Counted from the first letter of the stretch, positions 16,466-24,854 are shown. The stretch is DNA of 64,000 bases from an uncultured Synechococcus sp. (GCA_949373155.1 CASICK010000002.1:408741-472740); one strand, 5' to 3'. Made by a program: numbers and translations. The notes: generated by a model not told the origin, from the sequence alone.

Positions 16466-16616
16466 GGCTCAGTGCATCAAGGGTTCATCACCATTCTGTT
16501 CGATTTTTGGGCCGACTTTACAAAACAAAAATGAAGCTCTATCCCGTTGAGATCTGAAAAGCTGTTATTTCAGAACAATTGGCTTTGTATTCCCCTTTGT
16601 CATATGCAACATCCTT

Positions 16617-16997
16617 TCATTGATTTCTGTTGAAATCGCATACATATTCACTCTCTTGTTGTACTTGGCTTTTGGGGACTGCCCTATGCCACCGCATCTT
16701 GCTTGTAGCCTCTTGCATGCTATCACTATCAATTTTGGTGACATACCAATATTTTACTAAGATCTTGTCTGTATTGCATTTTATTAGGATGATGTTGTTG
16801 TCTGAATTTTTATAGGAAAACTCTTTATCTCCCAGTCTCCGCACTTTTTTGATTGAAGTCTTGCCGTCTTCTTTTGATGTTCCTACATTGATGGAATCTT
16901 GGTTTTTTTGATCGTCTGCAGTTGCAGGGCTTAGTACCGCTAATCCCGCCAGCAGCGCAATCATGAGAGCCTGCTTTTTATGGATGAGAATCTTCAC
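16617..16997 (-). CDS. Secreted basic protein of unknown function
   Basis: I place the start at the GTG at 16997, which has AAGGA 10 nt upstream and gives a clean signal peptide (VKILIHKKQALMIALLAGLA, cleavage near ATA-D). The frame extends further upstream to 17045. The mature part is rich in Lys, Asn and Asp with two cysteines (IKCNTDKIL and EYVCDFNRN) that could form a disulfide. No domain is recognised, and the gene looks AT-rich and lineage-specific. Confidence 0.55.
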   Translation of the reverse strand: MKILIHKKQALMIALLAGLAVLSPATADDQKNQDSINVGTSKEDGKTSIKKVRRLGDKEFSYKNSDNNIILIKCNTDKILVKYWYVTKIDSDSMQEATSKMRWHRAVPKSQVQQESEYVCDFNRNQ

Positions 16998-17384
16998 TCC
17001 ATTGAAATCCTTGGTAAATTCTACAGACGATTGCATCCACGCCACGGCTTCTACTATTTGTCAGAACTCGTTTGACCAGTTGTAGATCGAACTAGTGCTT
17101 CTCTAGAAGCATGTATTCAGAGGCTTTGGATCATTTGTTCTGAATCTAAATTTGTATTGATTTTCATCCATTGATGCTCTCCATCTTGCCTAAGTCGTTT
17201 GTTTTTGAGTTCGCTGCTCCATGGATCCAGGCCTGGATTCGATTTTTTGTCTGCTACGGCTTGGTGCTCAATCCATGAGACTCGTTGGCCTCACTGGCTT
17301 TTCGTTCGAATAGGATCTATTGAGTTAACTCTTTCACGAAGGAATAATAAGAATTCGTCATAAACTTTTATTTGTCGTATTCTC
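16998..17384. other. Intergenic, about 390 bp, no gene seen
   Basis: AT-rich and interrupted by stops in every frame. It contains no recognisable RNA gene and no strong inverted repeat. The promoter for the minus-strand secreted-protein gene and that of the 46-residue gene downstream should lie here. Confidence 0.4.
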
Positions 17385-17525
17385 ATGTCAGATCACAGAG
17401 TGAAATTTATGGCAGAAATTCAAAGGCGAATACGTTTTAATACCATCAGCATGAGCGTACTGATGATCACAATTGCTGTGGGAGTGATGACAGCTATGTG
17501 GATGTATGCAGACTCAATTATTTGA
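17385..17525 (+). CDS. Small membrane protein, 46 residues
   Basis: Begins MSDHRVKFMAEIQRRIRFN and continues as one membrane helix rich in Met (SVLMITIAVGVMTAMWMYA) with a short end (DSII). The basic N-terminus predicts it faces the cytoplasm. There is no obvious Shine-Dalgarno sequence. Function unknown; such proteins are easily missed because they fall below usual length limits. Confidence 0.5.
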   Translation: MSDHRVKFMAEIQRRIRFNTISMSVLMITIAVGVMTAMWMYADSII

Positions 17526-17627
17526 TTCCTAAAAACTGCTAGGGAGCTTCAACAGTTGGTTGGAGGGAGGATAGCTTTCTTTTAAAATTTAAACATTTTA
17601 TCTCTCTATTTTTGTGTCTGCCAATAG

Positions 17628-17918
17628 ATGATGCGCCACATCTTGCTTTTGCGTTTTTCTACAGTGTCCACGGAAGAACAAATCGCTGATATGTTCTCTC
17701 ACTTTGTTGCCCTTCAATTTAGTATTGATGGAATCCAGTCAATTGATTTCGGTGCTAATAGCAATCCTGAGGGACTTCATAAGCAATTTACCCATGCTGT
17801 TGTGGTAACTTTTTCATCTCAAAAGGCCCGTGATCTATATTTGCCTCATCCTGCTCATCAAAGTTTTGAGAAGATTCTCTTACCTTTATTGTCTGATTTG
17901 ATCGTTATTGATATTTGA
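17628..17918 (+). CDS. Dabb (stress-responsive A/B barrel) domain protein
   Basis: 96 residues, a single Dabb ferredoxin-like fold. The opening RHILLLRFS, the central helix, the GANSNPEGLHKQFTHAVVVTF stretch and the closing HPAHQSFEKILLPLLSDLIV match the family. Dabb proteins form dimers; some are enzymes in polyketide or hydrocarbon pathways and others are stress-induced with no known reaction. No partner gene is nearby to narrow the role. Confidence 0.75.
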   Translation: MMRHILLLRFSTVSTEEQIADMFSHFVALQFSIDGIQSIDFGANSNPEGLHKQFTHAVVVTFSSQKARDLYLPHPAHQSFEKILLPLLSDLIVIDI

Positions 17919-18110
17919 TTGTTGTTACCAGAGACTGGTTACTCAAGGAGTATTGTTGTTGATCATGTGATCATAACGTGTTGCTCGTTTGTTTTTTCTT
18001 GTTTGCTGGTTAGTTGTTGAGAAGCCTGAGTGCCTCGTTTGCCGCACATTTTCTGCTATCACAGTCATGGATCCTTTTCAGCTGACGTTTGTAACCGTTA
18101 ATTTGTAGCC

Positions 18111-18623
18111 ATGACTATTTCAGAAGACCGCGTCAAACGTTTGGTGGAGCAGTTGTCTGAACCGCTGACTGTGATCGCCGCTGATGTGAGAGGACGCTTG
18201 GTATGGGATTTCAATCTTCCAGTCGCTGTTATTGACGCTCGACATGAGCCCCCTGTGCTGATGCGATCGTCTGTGGGCAGCTTAGGAAATGTTTTGCGTG
18301 TTTCTACCAAAATTGATCATCCCTTAATCCGTCAATTGTTTGATATTTATCCTGATCGTGGTCCTGATGCTGCTATTGATGAAATGCTCAATGGTAAGGA
18401 TGGAAAAGAGTTTGCAGATGTTTTTTCTGATTATCAAGAAGAAAAGAAAGTGGGAACCTTGATGTGGGGTGCTGATGATCTGGCCAGTTTTGTTGTCAAA
18501 TCTCGGACATGCTTTGAAGACGACGAGTTGGCGATTGCAGCAGTCTTCCCTACAGATTCAGGTGACAATGGTCATGCACTAGCGACGTTTGGTATTCCAT
18601 GGAGATATTTCAATTCTCCATGA
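18111..18623 (+). CDS. Unrecognised soluble protein, 170 residues
   Basis: No signal peptide or membrane helix. The sequence is acidic and mixed alpha/beta, with IDARHEPPVLMRSSVGSLG, IYPDRGPDAAIDEMLNGKDG, and a C-terminal GHALATFGIPWRYF. One cysteine only (SRTCFEDDEL). I recognise no family. It stands alone between long intergenic stretches in an AT-rich region of short, probably lineage-specific genes. Confidence 0.6.
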   Translation: MTISEDRVKRLVEQLSEPLTVIAADVRGRLVWDFNLPVAVIDARHEPPVLMRSSVGSLGNVLRVSTKIDHPLIRQLFDIYPDRGPDAAIDEMLNGKDGKEFADVFSDYQEEKKVGTLMWGADDLASFVVKSRTCFEDDELAIAAVFPTDSGDNGHALATFGIPWRYFNSP

Positions 18624-18816
18624 CGATTTCAAGTTTCGCTTCCTCATGTTAGATGGTTGATTGATTTGATCGACTTTTTCTCTTTAGTCCAGGAGTTTTG
18701 ATCTTATTTGGTCAGTGGATATTTGTAATAGTGGTTTTTGGAATGGTATTAAATGTTGCTCTAGTTTTAGTGAGGTGTGGAATCTTAAATCTCTATCTTG
18801 TTTCTGTTGAAAAAAG

Positions 18817-19035
18817 TTAGCTTGATTGAATGACAACCACAATGAGCAGTGTGCCAAGTCCAATGGCCCACCAAATCCATTGTCGACTCCCTTGACGAAT
18901 TGAATTTTGATGGGTTCGAGTGGTTTGTCCTTGACCGACCGAAGCGCCACAGTTCATACAGACTAAGCGTCCGCCAAGGGAGCGATCTGCTCTGATAGAG
19001 GTTGATCCACAGCGCGGGCAGCTTCGGATGGACAT
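18817..19035 (-). CDS. Zinc-ribbon protein with C-terminal membrane anchor
   Basis: 72 residues. The N-terminal half has CPRC and CMNC knuckles (RSCPRCGSTSIRADRSLGGR then LVCMNCG), a TFIIB-like zinc ribbon. The C-terminal half is one membrane helix (WIWWAIGLGTLLIVVVIQSS) that ends at the membrane, so the zinc ribbon should face the cytoplasm. Function unknown. Confidence 0.65.
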   Translation of the reverse strand: MSIRSCPRCGSTSIRADRSLGGRLVCMNCGASVGQGQTTRTHQNSIRQGSRQWIWWAIGLGTLLIVVVIQSS

Positions 19036-19337
19036 TGACAGGTTTCTCCTGAAATTATGATCCCTGCAGGATATGTTTTGTACTTTATAATTATACTGTT
19101 TTCAATTGCTGATTCAGCGAATATCGAATGATGATTTTTTGATCATCTTGATTGTTTTATGCTGGCATTGTGGTTGCCTATTGTGTCCATGGATCTTGTC
19201 TAATCGGTTTTAAAGTTCTTTTCTCCTTTCTTCAATGGTTTTTGCTTTTGTTCCGGGGTGGTTCCAATGCTTCAGTTACAAATGCTTCTCATGGTCCCAA
19301 CGATGTCATAGCCTCTCTTGATAAGACCCAATGAGCC
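19036..19337. other. Intergenic, 302 bp, no reliable gene
   Basis: A 60-codon frame at 19152-19334 on the plus strand is open, but its product mixes hydrophobic and random sequence and I do not believe it without comparison. Nothing else is apparent. Confidence 0.4.
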
Positions 19338-19526
19338 ATGAATTTCTCAGCAAAAATTGATGCCTTGCAGCTGATGCTGACGGATCTAAGAACGCGAAAC
19401 GAGCCGATTCGTCATAAAGCAGCATTTCGTGGCTGTCAGCCTGAATTTCAGGCGCTTGTCACGAAGTTGATTTATCAATTAGAAACCGAGCTGCTTCATG
19501 AGAAGCAGCAGTTTAGAGAGAAGTAA
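19338..19526 (+). CDS. Short soluble helical protein
   Basis: 62 residues, strongly helical and charged (MNFSAKIDALQLMLTDLRTR, then QALVTKLIYQLETELLHEKQQ), probably a coiled or helical-hairpin protein. No known family. It runs convergent with the PPC-glutaredoxin gene, whose end is 37 bp away. Confidence 0.5.
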   Translation: MNFSAKIDALQLMLTDLRTRNEPIRHKAAFRGCQPEFQALVTKLIYQLETELLHEKQQFREK

Positions 19527-19563
19527 ATACCAATTTAAGTGATGCCATTTTAAATGGCTTTAC

Positions 19564-20160
19564 TCATTTGAGTGTAAGTAATTCGCCGGAACGCTGTAGT
19601 TTTTCAAGGTTATCGAAGCCACCTATCGTTGCTCCATCAACAAAGACCTGTGGAAAGGTATTCATCCCACTGCGTTGTTTACACTCTCGAAAGGTAACGT
19701 CATTGTCAACAGTGATGACTAGGTGAGGAATGTTATAAGCCTCTAAGATTCTGAGTGCACTATCGCACCATGGACATCCAGGAAGTATTGCGATCTCTAA
19801 GCGTGTTTTGGTTTTGTTTCGCGCTTCTTGACCTTGTTTGAGAGTTCCCAGGAGTAGATCTGCCCCTTTCAAGATTAGTGAGCCGCTTTCGAGATGACCG
19901 CCCCAAACCTGACATGCCCCATCTGAAAGGCTTAAGTGGAGATGAACTCCGTCTGCATCAAAGGTTCCATTCAAGGTGATGATCTCTAATTCACCCTCTA
20001 AAACTGTTGGTTTTTTACGTCCGGGACATTGAAAAGATGCTTTTGATAAATTCCCAACAACCCCTATTAGAAATCCGCTGATCTGTCTTTCTTTTGCTAT
20101 CTCTGACAGGGATAGTTTTAGATCTTGGCCTGGCTCAAGATGAAGCGTCAGCGTATCCAT
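19564..20160 (-). CDS. Fusion of a PPC (DUF296) domain and a glutaredoxin
   Basis: 198 residues. Residues 1-110 match the PPC/DUF296 fold: EPGQDLKLSLSEIAKERQIS, VHLHLSLSD (His73, His75) and VWGGHLESGS (His89), the histidines that bind a metal in that family. Residues 120-198 are a glutaredoxin with active-site CPWC at 129-132, the cis-proline in TFPQVFVDG (168-176) and GGFDNLEKL at 180-188. PPC domains occur in DNA-binding and metal-binding proteins; the glutaredoxin suggests redox or iron-sulfur chemistry. The fusion suggests metal state and thiol redox act together, which is inference. Confidence 0.8.
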   Translation of the reverse strand: MDTLTLHLEPGQDLKLSLSEIAKERQISGFLIGVVGNLSKASFQCPGRKKPTVLEGELEIITLNGTFDADGVHLHLSLSDGACQVWGGHLESGSLILKGADLLLGTLKQGQEARNKTKTRLEIAILPGCPWCDSALRILEAYNIPHLVITVDNDVTFRECKQRSGMNTFPQVFVDGATIGGFDNLEKLQRSGELLTLK

Positions 20161-20238
20161 TCGTTGAGTAGATCTTCCCTTCCTGACTAAAGAGACTAAC
20201 CGGAGCTAGACCCCTTGTGGTGATACGATATAGTAACG

Positions 20239-20257
20239 GTTCCGTAACGTTAACGTG
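20239..20257 (+). promoter_or_regulatory. Small palindromes over the start of the ribbon-helix-helix gene
   Basis: The stretch acggttccgt (ACGG-TT-CCGT, around 20236-20245) is followed immediately by gtaacgttaacg with the palindrome aacgtt. These lie just before and over the GTG start at 20255, the usual place for a site where a CopG-like repressor binds its own promoter. No experiment backs this. Confidence 0.35.
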
Positions 20258-20491
20258 TCATTTCTCGAAAGCCTTCTGCATGAGTTGCAGGATCAGCTCC
20301 TTCCTGCAGACTCTGCCACCAGTGCTGGTCAAGTGGCAGAGGCGGCCACGTCTGAGCGGCTTAACGTGACACTTCCCGCTGGCATCATGAGCCGGCTTAA
20401 ACAACAGGCGCTGCAGGAAGGCCGCAGCTGCAGCAGCCTTGCAACATTTCTGATTGAAGATGGTTTACGACGCCACACTGTCATTCGATAA
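20255..20491 (+). CDS. Ribbon-helix-helix (CopG-like) protein
   Basis: 78 residues from a GTG start. After a flexible N-terminus, residues 35-75 read RLNVTLPAGIMSRLKQQALQ and SSLATFLIEDGLRR: one beta strand and two helices, the pattern of a CopG/Arc-type DNA-binding dimer. There is no adjacent toxin gene, so it is more likely a lone regulator than an antitoxin. The palindromes at its start suggest autoregulation. Confidence 0.65.
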   Translation: MSFLESLLHELQDQLLPADSATSAGQVAEAATSERLNVTLPAGIMSRLKQQALQEGRSCSSLATFLIEDGLRRHTVIR

Positions 20492-20499
20492 ATGACTTC

Positions 20500-21576
20500 T
20501 CAATCTAATAATTTTGTTTCAATCCTTTCTGTTACTCCTTTCCGCTCCATATCGAGTAACTCAATATTGAAACGGTTCCTTAATGGGCTTCCCATCGGTA
20601 GTACGAATCCGTAGGTTTGAATTGCCAAAGGAAAGTTTGCAAGTTTTAACTTATTTTTTTTGTTTAGTTTGAGGTAATGGCGAAGCGGTGCTTCGTCAAA
20701 AATTATGCCTTCTACTTTTCCTTGCGTCAGAATTTGGATTGCCTCGTTCAAGTCTTTGGTGAGGAATGCATCAATTTCATATAATTTTCCCCATCTTAGA
20801 CTTGTTGTTCCTTCTACAATGGCTATCTGTTTGCCCCTTAAATCTTCTTTCTTTCGAATCGCTGATGGAGCTAGCTCTGCGAGAGATAATGTAAATGCTG
20901 ATGCAAGACCTGCGGTGATTGATGAAACTGCTATGAGCGACATTACCATCCAAATGCCTGCAATGGCTCGCCCACTCCTCGATAGAGGTGCTCGATCTCC
21001 GTATCCAACAGTTGTGAGTGTGACGAGCCCAAACCACATTCCATTCCCAACGCCATGAAAATAGTGGCGAGGAAACTGTTCGCTATTTTTGCGTCTTTCA
21101 GCTAACCAAATGAGGTTGCCAAAAATGAATAGAAGCGAAATCAGTATGCCCACTGATGACAAAGCAGCCCACCCAATGAATGGTCGTAGACGCGTTATTA
21201 GTCCTGGTGCTTTCTGAGGGATGAGTAAGCCTTCGTATCCATGATAATAGGGTTGCGTAAAATCGATCTTTGGATTGGCTAATCGAGTTGGGGTAATGCT
21301 GATTGGACCGATTGCTAAATCAATACTGCCATCAGCTACAGCTTGAATGTTTGCATTTGTGTTTGGCTGAACAATAAATTTGTAAGGTTGATCGAGACGC
21401 TTTGCGACATCTTTCCAAATCTCGATGCTGATGCCACTCAGCGCACCATCCTGTTCCATCACAAATGGAGGAGACCCACTCACTCCAATCCTTAACTCCT
21501 TCGCCACTTCCTTCGCGACTGTCTGAATGGGAAGTGAAATCAGAACGATTCCAGTGAGTACAAGCGTACGTTTCAC
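20500..21576 (-). CDS. Glutamate-receptor-like potassium channel (GluR0 type)
   Basis: About 358 residues from the GTG at 21576, which has AAGGA 5 nt upstream; the frame extends to 21654. After a signal peptide come the first half of a periplasmic amino-acid-binding domain (RIGVSGSPPFVMEQDGALSG), a helix, the pore loop with TTVGYGDRAP, another helix, and the second half of the binding domain (KQIAIVEGTTSLRW; IIFDEAPLRHYL). The TVGYGD filter predicts potassium selectivity. This is the arrangement of Synechocystis GluR0, which opens on binding glutamate. Ligand here unknown. Confidence 0.85.
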   Translation of the reverse strand: MKRTLVLTGIVLISLPIQTVAKEVAKELRIGVSGSPPFVMEQDGALSGISIEIWKDVAKRLDQPYKFIVQPNTNANIQAVADGSIDLAIGPISITPTRLANPKIDFTQPYYHGYEGLLIPQKAPGLITRLRPFIGWAALSSVGILISLLFIFGNLIWLAERRKNSEQFPRHYFHGVGNGMWFGLVTLTTVGYGDRAPLSRSGRAIAGIWMVMSLIAVSSITAGLASAFTLSLAELAPSAIRKKEDLRGKQIAIVEGTTSLRWGKLYEIDAFLTKDLNEAIQILTQGKVEGIIFDEAPLRHYLKLNKKNKLKLANFPLAIQTYGFVLPMGSPLRNRFNIELLDMERKGVTERIETKLLD

Positions 21577-21592
21577 GACGATCCTTGCTTGA

Positions 21593-21673
21593 TTAGCCCC
21601 TTTCGAGGCGGCGAATAATGAAACCCATGGCGACCAGCGATCCAAGAAGTGCAAGTAACAGTGCCAGGGTCAT
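21593..21673 (-). CDS. Possible 26-residue membrane micro-protein
   Basis: Reads MTLALLLALLGSLVAMGFII followed by RRLERG: one membrane helix and a basic end. The shape matches small thylakoid-complex subunits, but I do not recognise a specific one. It lies 16 bp upstream of the likely channel start on the same strand. No strong ribosome site is seen, so this is tentative. Confidence 0.4.
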   Translation of the reverse strand: MTLALLLALLGSLVAMGFIIRRLERG

Positions 21674-21751
21674 CGTTTCAACGCGTCTTCCTTCAAAGAC
21701 TCTCATCACGGCTGTCTGGAGGGAACTCTTCAATGAACGTATGCGTGATAA

Positions 21752-22573
21752 ATGCAATCAAACTGTTACCAGGCTCTTTATCGGCTTGCGGACGTCAGGC
21801 TGGAATGGGCGGAGCATCTTTTGAGTTCAGAGTTGATCCGATTGAGAAGAGCAGATCCTCAGCGAGATGGTTATGGCCTGTCCTGGACCTGGGGGGAGGA
21901 GCATCTTGAATTTCTCCCGGAGAAGGCTCTATGGCGTCCTGAAGGCCGTGAACTTCTGATCGCCGATCTGCATTTGGGCAAAGCCGAGGTGTTTCAAGCC
22001 CATGGCATCCCCCTGCCCAGTGATGGGGATCGCGGAACCTTCAATCCACTGTTGGATCTTTGCTCCCGTGTACAGCCCAAGACCCTCATCATTCTTGGTG
22101 ATTTAGTGCATGGCCCCCTTGGTTTGACAGACACCCTTCGCGAAACCCTGGAAGCACTTCCTGAGCTCACGGGTTGCCCCATCACCCTTGTAGGTGGCAA
22201 CCATGATCGTCACTGCCGCACGTTGGGTCTGCCTCAGCAACCGAGTTATCGACTCGGACAACTTTGGCTCAGCCATGAACCTGAGCATGCTCTCGAACCT
22301 TCATCCGACTGTTCCAGTCAACAAGCTCGTTTGCTGAATGTTTGTGGTCACATTCACCCTGTTGCGAGCTTCGGCTTTGGGGGGGATCGTCTTCGTCTTC
22401 CTTGCTTTGCCTACGACTCCAGGGAGGAAAGATTGTTGATTCCAGCCTTTGGTGAGTTGACGGGAGGGCATGAATGCGGTCAGGTTTACCGCAAATGGTT
22501 GGTGGCTGAGGGCACCATTGTTCCTTGGCAGAACCCCGAATTCCGAGCTCGAAAAAAAAGGCTGGTCCGGTGA
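21752..22573 (+). CDS. Metallophosphoesterase, PdeM-like
   Basis: Up to 273 residues; the homologous part starts near residue 48 (EEHLEFLPEKALWRPEGREL), so the true start may be downstream of the ATG at 21752. The metal-binding motifs are present in order: ADLHLGK, GDLVHG, GGNHDRH and CGHIHP. Relatives (PdeM) are often encoded beside a DNA ligase and a helicase for DNA damage response; neither is seen nearby. It overlaps the next gene by 49 bp. Confidence 0.75.
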   Translation: MQSNCYQALYRLADVRLEWAEHLLSSELIRLRRADPQRDGYGLSWTWGEEHLEFLPEKALWRPEGRELLIADLHLGKAEVFQAHGIPLPSDGDRGTFNPLLDLCSRVQPKTLIILGDLVHGPLGLTDTLRETLEALPELTGCPITLVGGNHDRHCRTLGLPQQPSYRLGQLWLSHEPEHALEPSSDCSSQQARLLNVCGHIHPVASFGFGGDRLRLPCFAYDSREERLLIPAFGELTGGHECGQVYRKWLVAEGTIVPWQNPEFRARKKRLVR

Positions 22574-24069
22574 TTCGAAATCGGTCTTCCGCTTCTGCTG
22601 CAGAGATCTCTGCTCAAAAAAAGAGACGTAAGCCGAATCCCCAGCGTTCGAGCCTCTGGCGCAAGCGTTGGCTGATCGTGGTGATCCCCATAACGGTCTT
22701 TACGGGTCTGATTGCTCTTGCGCCTAGAACTCCCGAAAAACTGGAGATTTCCACAGAGCCCATGCCGATTGAAACCGCCAATGCTGTGGCGGGGCCTTTC
22801 GCTTACCAACCCGATGACGAGGTTTATGCCCTCGATTTCGACCCACGAGATGTGCGGCTAGGTCTTCTTGAAGGCTGGGATCGTGAGCAGGATGCTTTTG
22901 AAGACACTTCTGCTCTCGCCTACGTCTCGGGACCGATGTATGAGCGGCATATTGATGATTTTGGACAGGAAATCACCGTTCCACTAGGTGATTTGAAATT
23001 CGGCAGCAAGGTTTGGCGTGGACGCAATCGAACGGCCTCAAGACAACGTGCCTTCATTGGTGTTTTTAAGGATGGAACCGTTGATTTTGGATATGGAGAG
23101 TTAACTCCCGATCGGGCCAAGACCTACGACATGTTTGTGGGTGGTTTGCACAGCATCTACAACGACCTGGAAGAGCCACCTGTGAGCTACAAGGGGGCTT
23201 ACAGCATCAGCATGGGCCAACGGATTCGTTATTACCTTCCACGCATCCGCATGGTTTATGGCTTGAAAGCCGATGGCCGCATTGAAATGCTGATGAGCAA
23301 AGATGGGCTCACTCTTGAGCAAACCAAGGATCTGGCACGCCGGCGGGGTCTTGTGGCGGCCTACATGCCTGATCACGCCTCGAAGAGTCGTCTCATCATT
23401 CCTGGAGTGAAAGGTTTCACCGAAGAAGATGCCAACTGGATTAGTGGTGGCGCCACCAGCTTTGTGCATGTTCCCTACCTACTCCGACTGAGTGAGCGTC
23501 GTGTCCCACTGAAAGGAGGCCTGATCGCTGATTTGACCAGACGCATCGAGTCCAGCCAGCGCTGTGAAGGTGCATCGGACTGTGCGTTCTTCTATGGGGG
23601 GAAGCTGATGGATCGTGCCTTGGCTGGTTTGAACCGTGTCATGGAGCAGGGTGTTGAGCCGATTGCGCGCATGATCTGGGCTCCCAAGCCCACACCACAC
23701 CTCGATCACAACCGGTCCACACCTGTCACCAAAACTGGTCCGACGAGGCAACCGCTGCGGGAACCTCCGATTACCGCCGACCCACTCGTGCTCCGAGAAC
23801 GGTCCGATGTTGAGAGCGATCAGGACGACTTGTTCAACTCTGAAGTTGAGACTCAGCCATGGGATTTCGATTTGCCTCCGGATCTGCCGCCACCCGTTTT
23901 GCTTCAGGAGGATCAGATCCTTCCTGAGGATCCTGAAGCTTGGCCTGAGCCCATCCCGCCAACCACTGGGCCTAACGAACAGGAATCGGTGTCGTCAGCA
24001 GATGATGAAAAAAGCATCATCTATGGAGCACCGCCTCCGCCGGTGCTCCCTCCGCCCCCTTTGCCCTGA
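22525..24069 (+). CDS. Membrane-anchored protein with a proline-rich tail, unknown
   Basis: 514 residues from a TTG start. A very basic N-terminus (KKKAGPVIRNRSS, QKKRRKPNPQ) precedes one membrane helix (about 50-66), giving a type II orientation. The outside domain (90-380) has YVSGPMYERHIDDFGQEITV, GVFKDGTVDFGYGELTPDR and GATSFVHVPYLLRLSER, plus two cysteines close together (QRCEGASDCAFF). The last 120 residues are acidic and rich in proline, ending APPPPVLPPPPLP, a likely periplasmic spacer or wall-spanning arm. No family is recognised; it overlaps the PdeM-like gene. Confidence 0.6.
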   Translation: MAEPRIPSSKKKAGPVIRNRSSASAAEISAQKKRRKPNPQRSSLWRKRWLIVVIPITVFTGLIALAPRTPEKLEISTEPMPIETANAVAGPFAYQPDDEVYALDFDPRDVRLGLLEGWDREQDAFEDTSALAYVSGPMYERHIDDFGQEITVPLGDLKFGSKVWRGRNRTASRQRAFIGVFKDGTVDFGYGELTPDRAKTYDMFVGGLHSIYNDLEEPPVSYKGAYSISMGQRIRYYLPRIRMVYGLKADGRIEMLMSKDGLTLEQTKDLARRRGLVAAYMPDHASKSRLIIPGVKGFTEEDANWISGGATSFVHVPYLLRLSERRVPLKGGLIADLTRRIESSQRCEGASDCAFFYGGKLMDRALAGLNRVMEQGVEPIARMIWAPKPTPHLDHNRSTPVTKTGPTRQPLREPPITADPLVLRERSDVESDQDDLFNSEVETQPWDFDLPPDLPPPVLLQEDQILPEDPEAWPEPIPPTTGPNEQESVSSADDEKSIIYGAPPPPVLPPPPLP

Positions 24070-24086
24070 TTCACTGGGCTTCAACT

Positions 24087-24365
24087 TCAACGTGTGAACA
24101 ATCCATTGCAATCTCCCTTGGGTGGATTGCTGAAACACACATCGTCGGGAGACCAGTACCCCACAGCAGGAAACTTGAGTCCTTTGCGCCGGGCCTCGGC
24201 GTTGACTGCCTCAGCACCACGGGCTGAAATCAGCACATGTCCAGGGGCTTCAACTTGATCTAAAAATTTCTGCTCTTGCATCTCTCGGCTGGGTGAGCTT
24301 TGAGATTGAACGGGGGCGGCGATGCAGGCTGAAATCGCAACCAAGAAGAGTGGATTTAAACGCAT
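24087..24365 (-). CDS. Small secreted protein
   Basis: 92 residues. Signal peptide MRLNPLFLVAISACIAAPVQ, cleavage near VQS-Q. The mature part has VLISARGAEAVNAEARRKG and ends with DDVCFSNPPKGDCNGLFTR, two cysteines likely in a disulfide. It lies 15 bp downstream of the L,D-transpeptidase gene on the same strand, so a cell-wall connection is possible. Function unknown. Confidence 0.6.
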   Translation of the reverse strand: MRLNPLFLVAISACIAAPVQSQSSPSREMQEQKFLDQVEAPGHVLISARGAEAVNAEARRKGLKFPAVGYWSPDDVCFSNPPKGDCNGLFTR

Positions 24366-24380
24366 GGCTTGATCGCGGGT

Positions 24381-24854
24381 TTAGTTGGATGTCACAACGA
24401 CGGGAGTTCCGACGTCCACTTGATTGAACAGGTTGATCACGTCTTTGTTGAGCATGCGAATGCAGCCAAGGCTGACAGCAGCTCTGAGATTGACCCAGTT
24501 GGGCCAGGCTGTTCCATGAATGGCGTATTCACCAGAACCAAGCTGGAAGTAGGCCATGTAACGCACCCCAACAGGATTTTTGGGACCAGGTGCGATGACC
24601 TTCCCTTTTTTGTGATAAATCGGCGCATCTTCCATGCGGGTGATCGCGTAGCTCCCTGCTGGCGTAGGTGATTCAGGAGCTCCAATGGCAACCGGATAAC
24701 GAGCGACCACAATCCCGGAATCGAGCAGCTTTAAATAACGGTCTTTCAAGCTGATTTCGATCGTTTTCTCAGCGCGGGCTGGCAGCTGCGTCGCTGAAGC
24801 AACAACAGCGAGACCGATGCAAAGCGCTACTCGGTGCATCCATGAACTTGACAT
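24381..24854 (-). CDS. L,D-transpeptidase (YkuD domain)
   Basis: About 157 residues from the ATG at 24854 (MSSSWMHRVALCIGLAVVAS), a signal peptide cleaved near ARA-E; the frame is open to 24974. The YkuD domain shows IEISLKDRYLKLLDSG at its start, PTPAGSYAITRM, and the catalytic YAIHGTAWPNW with SLGCIRM, where Cys is the nucleophile and His its partner. It makes 3-3 peptide cross-links or attaches proteins in peptidoglycan. It diverges from the tandem-repeat protein gene, with a 78-bp shared promoter region. Confidence 0.85.
   Translation of the reverse strand: MSSSWMHRVALCIGLAVVASATQLPARAEKTIEISLKDRYLKLLDSGIVVARYPVAIGAPESPTPAGSYAITRMEDAPIYHKKGKVIAPGPKNPVGVRYMAYFQLGSGEYAIHGTAWPNWVNLRAAVSLGCIRMLNKDVINLFNQVDVGTPVVVTSN

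Noticed and set aside
19152..19334. 60-codon plus-strand frame
   Set aside because: Composition does not look like a real protein (hydrophobic then Ser/Asn-rich) and there is no ribosome site; left as unsupported.
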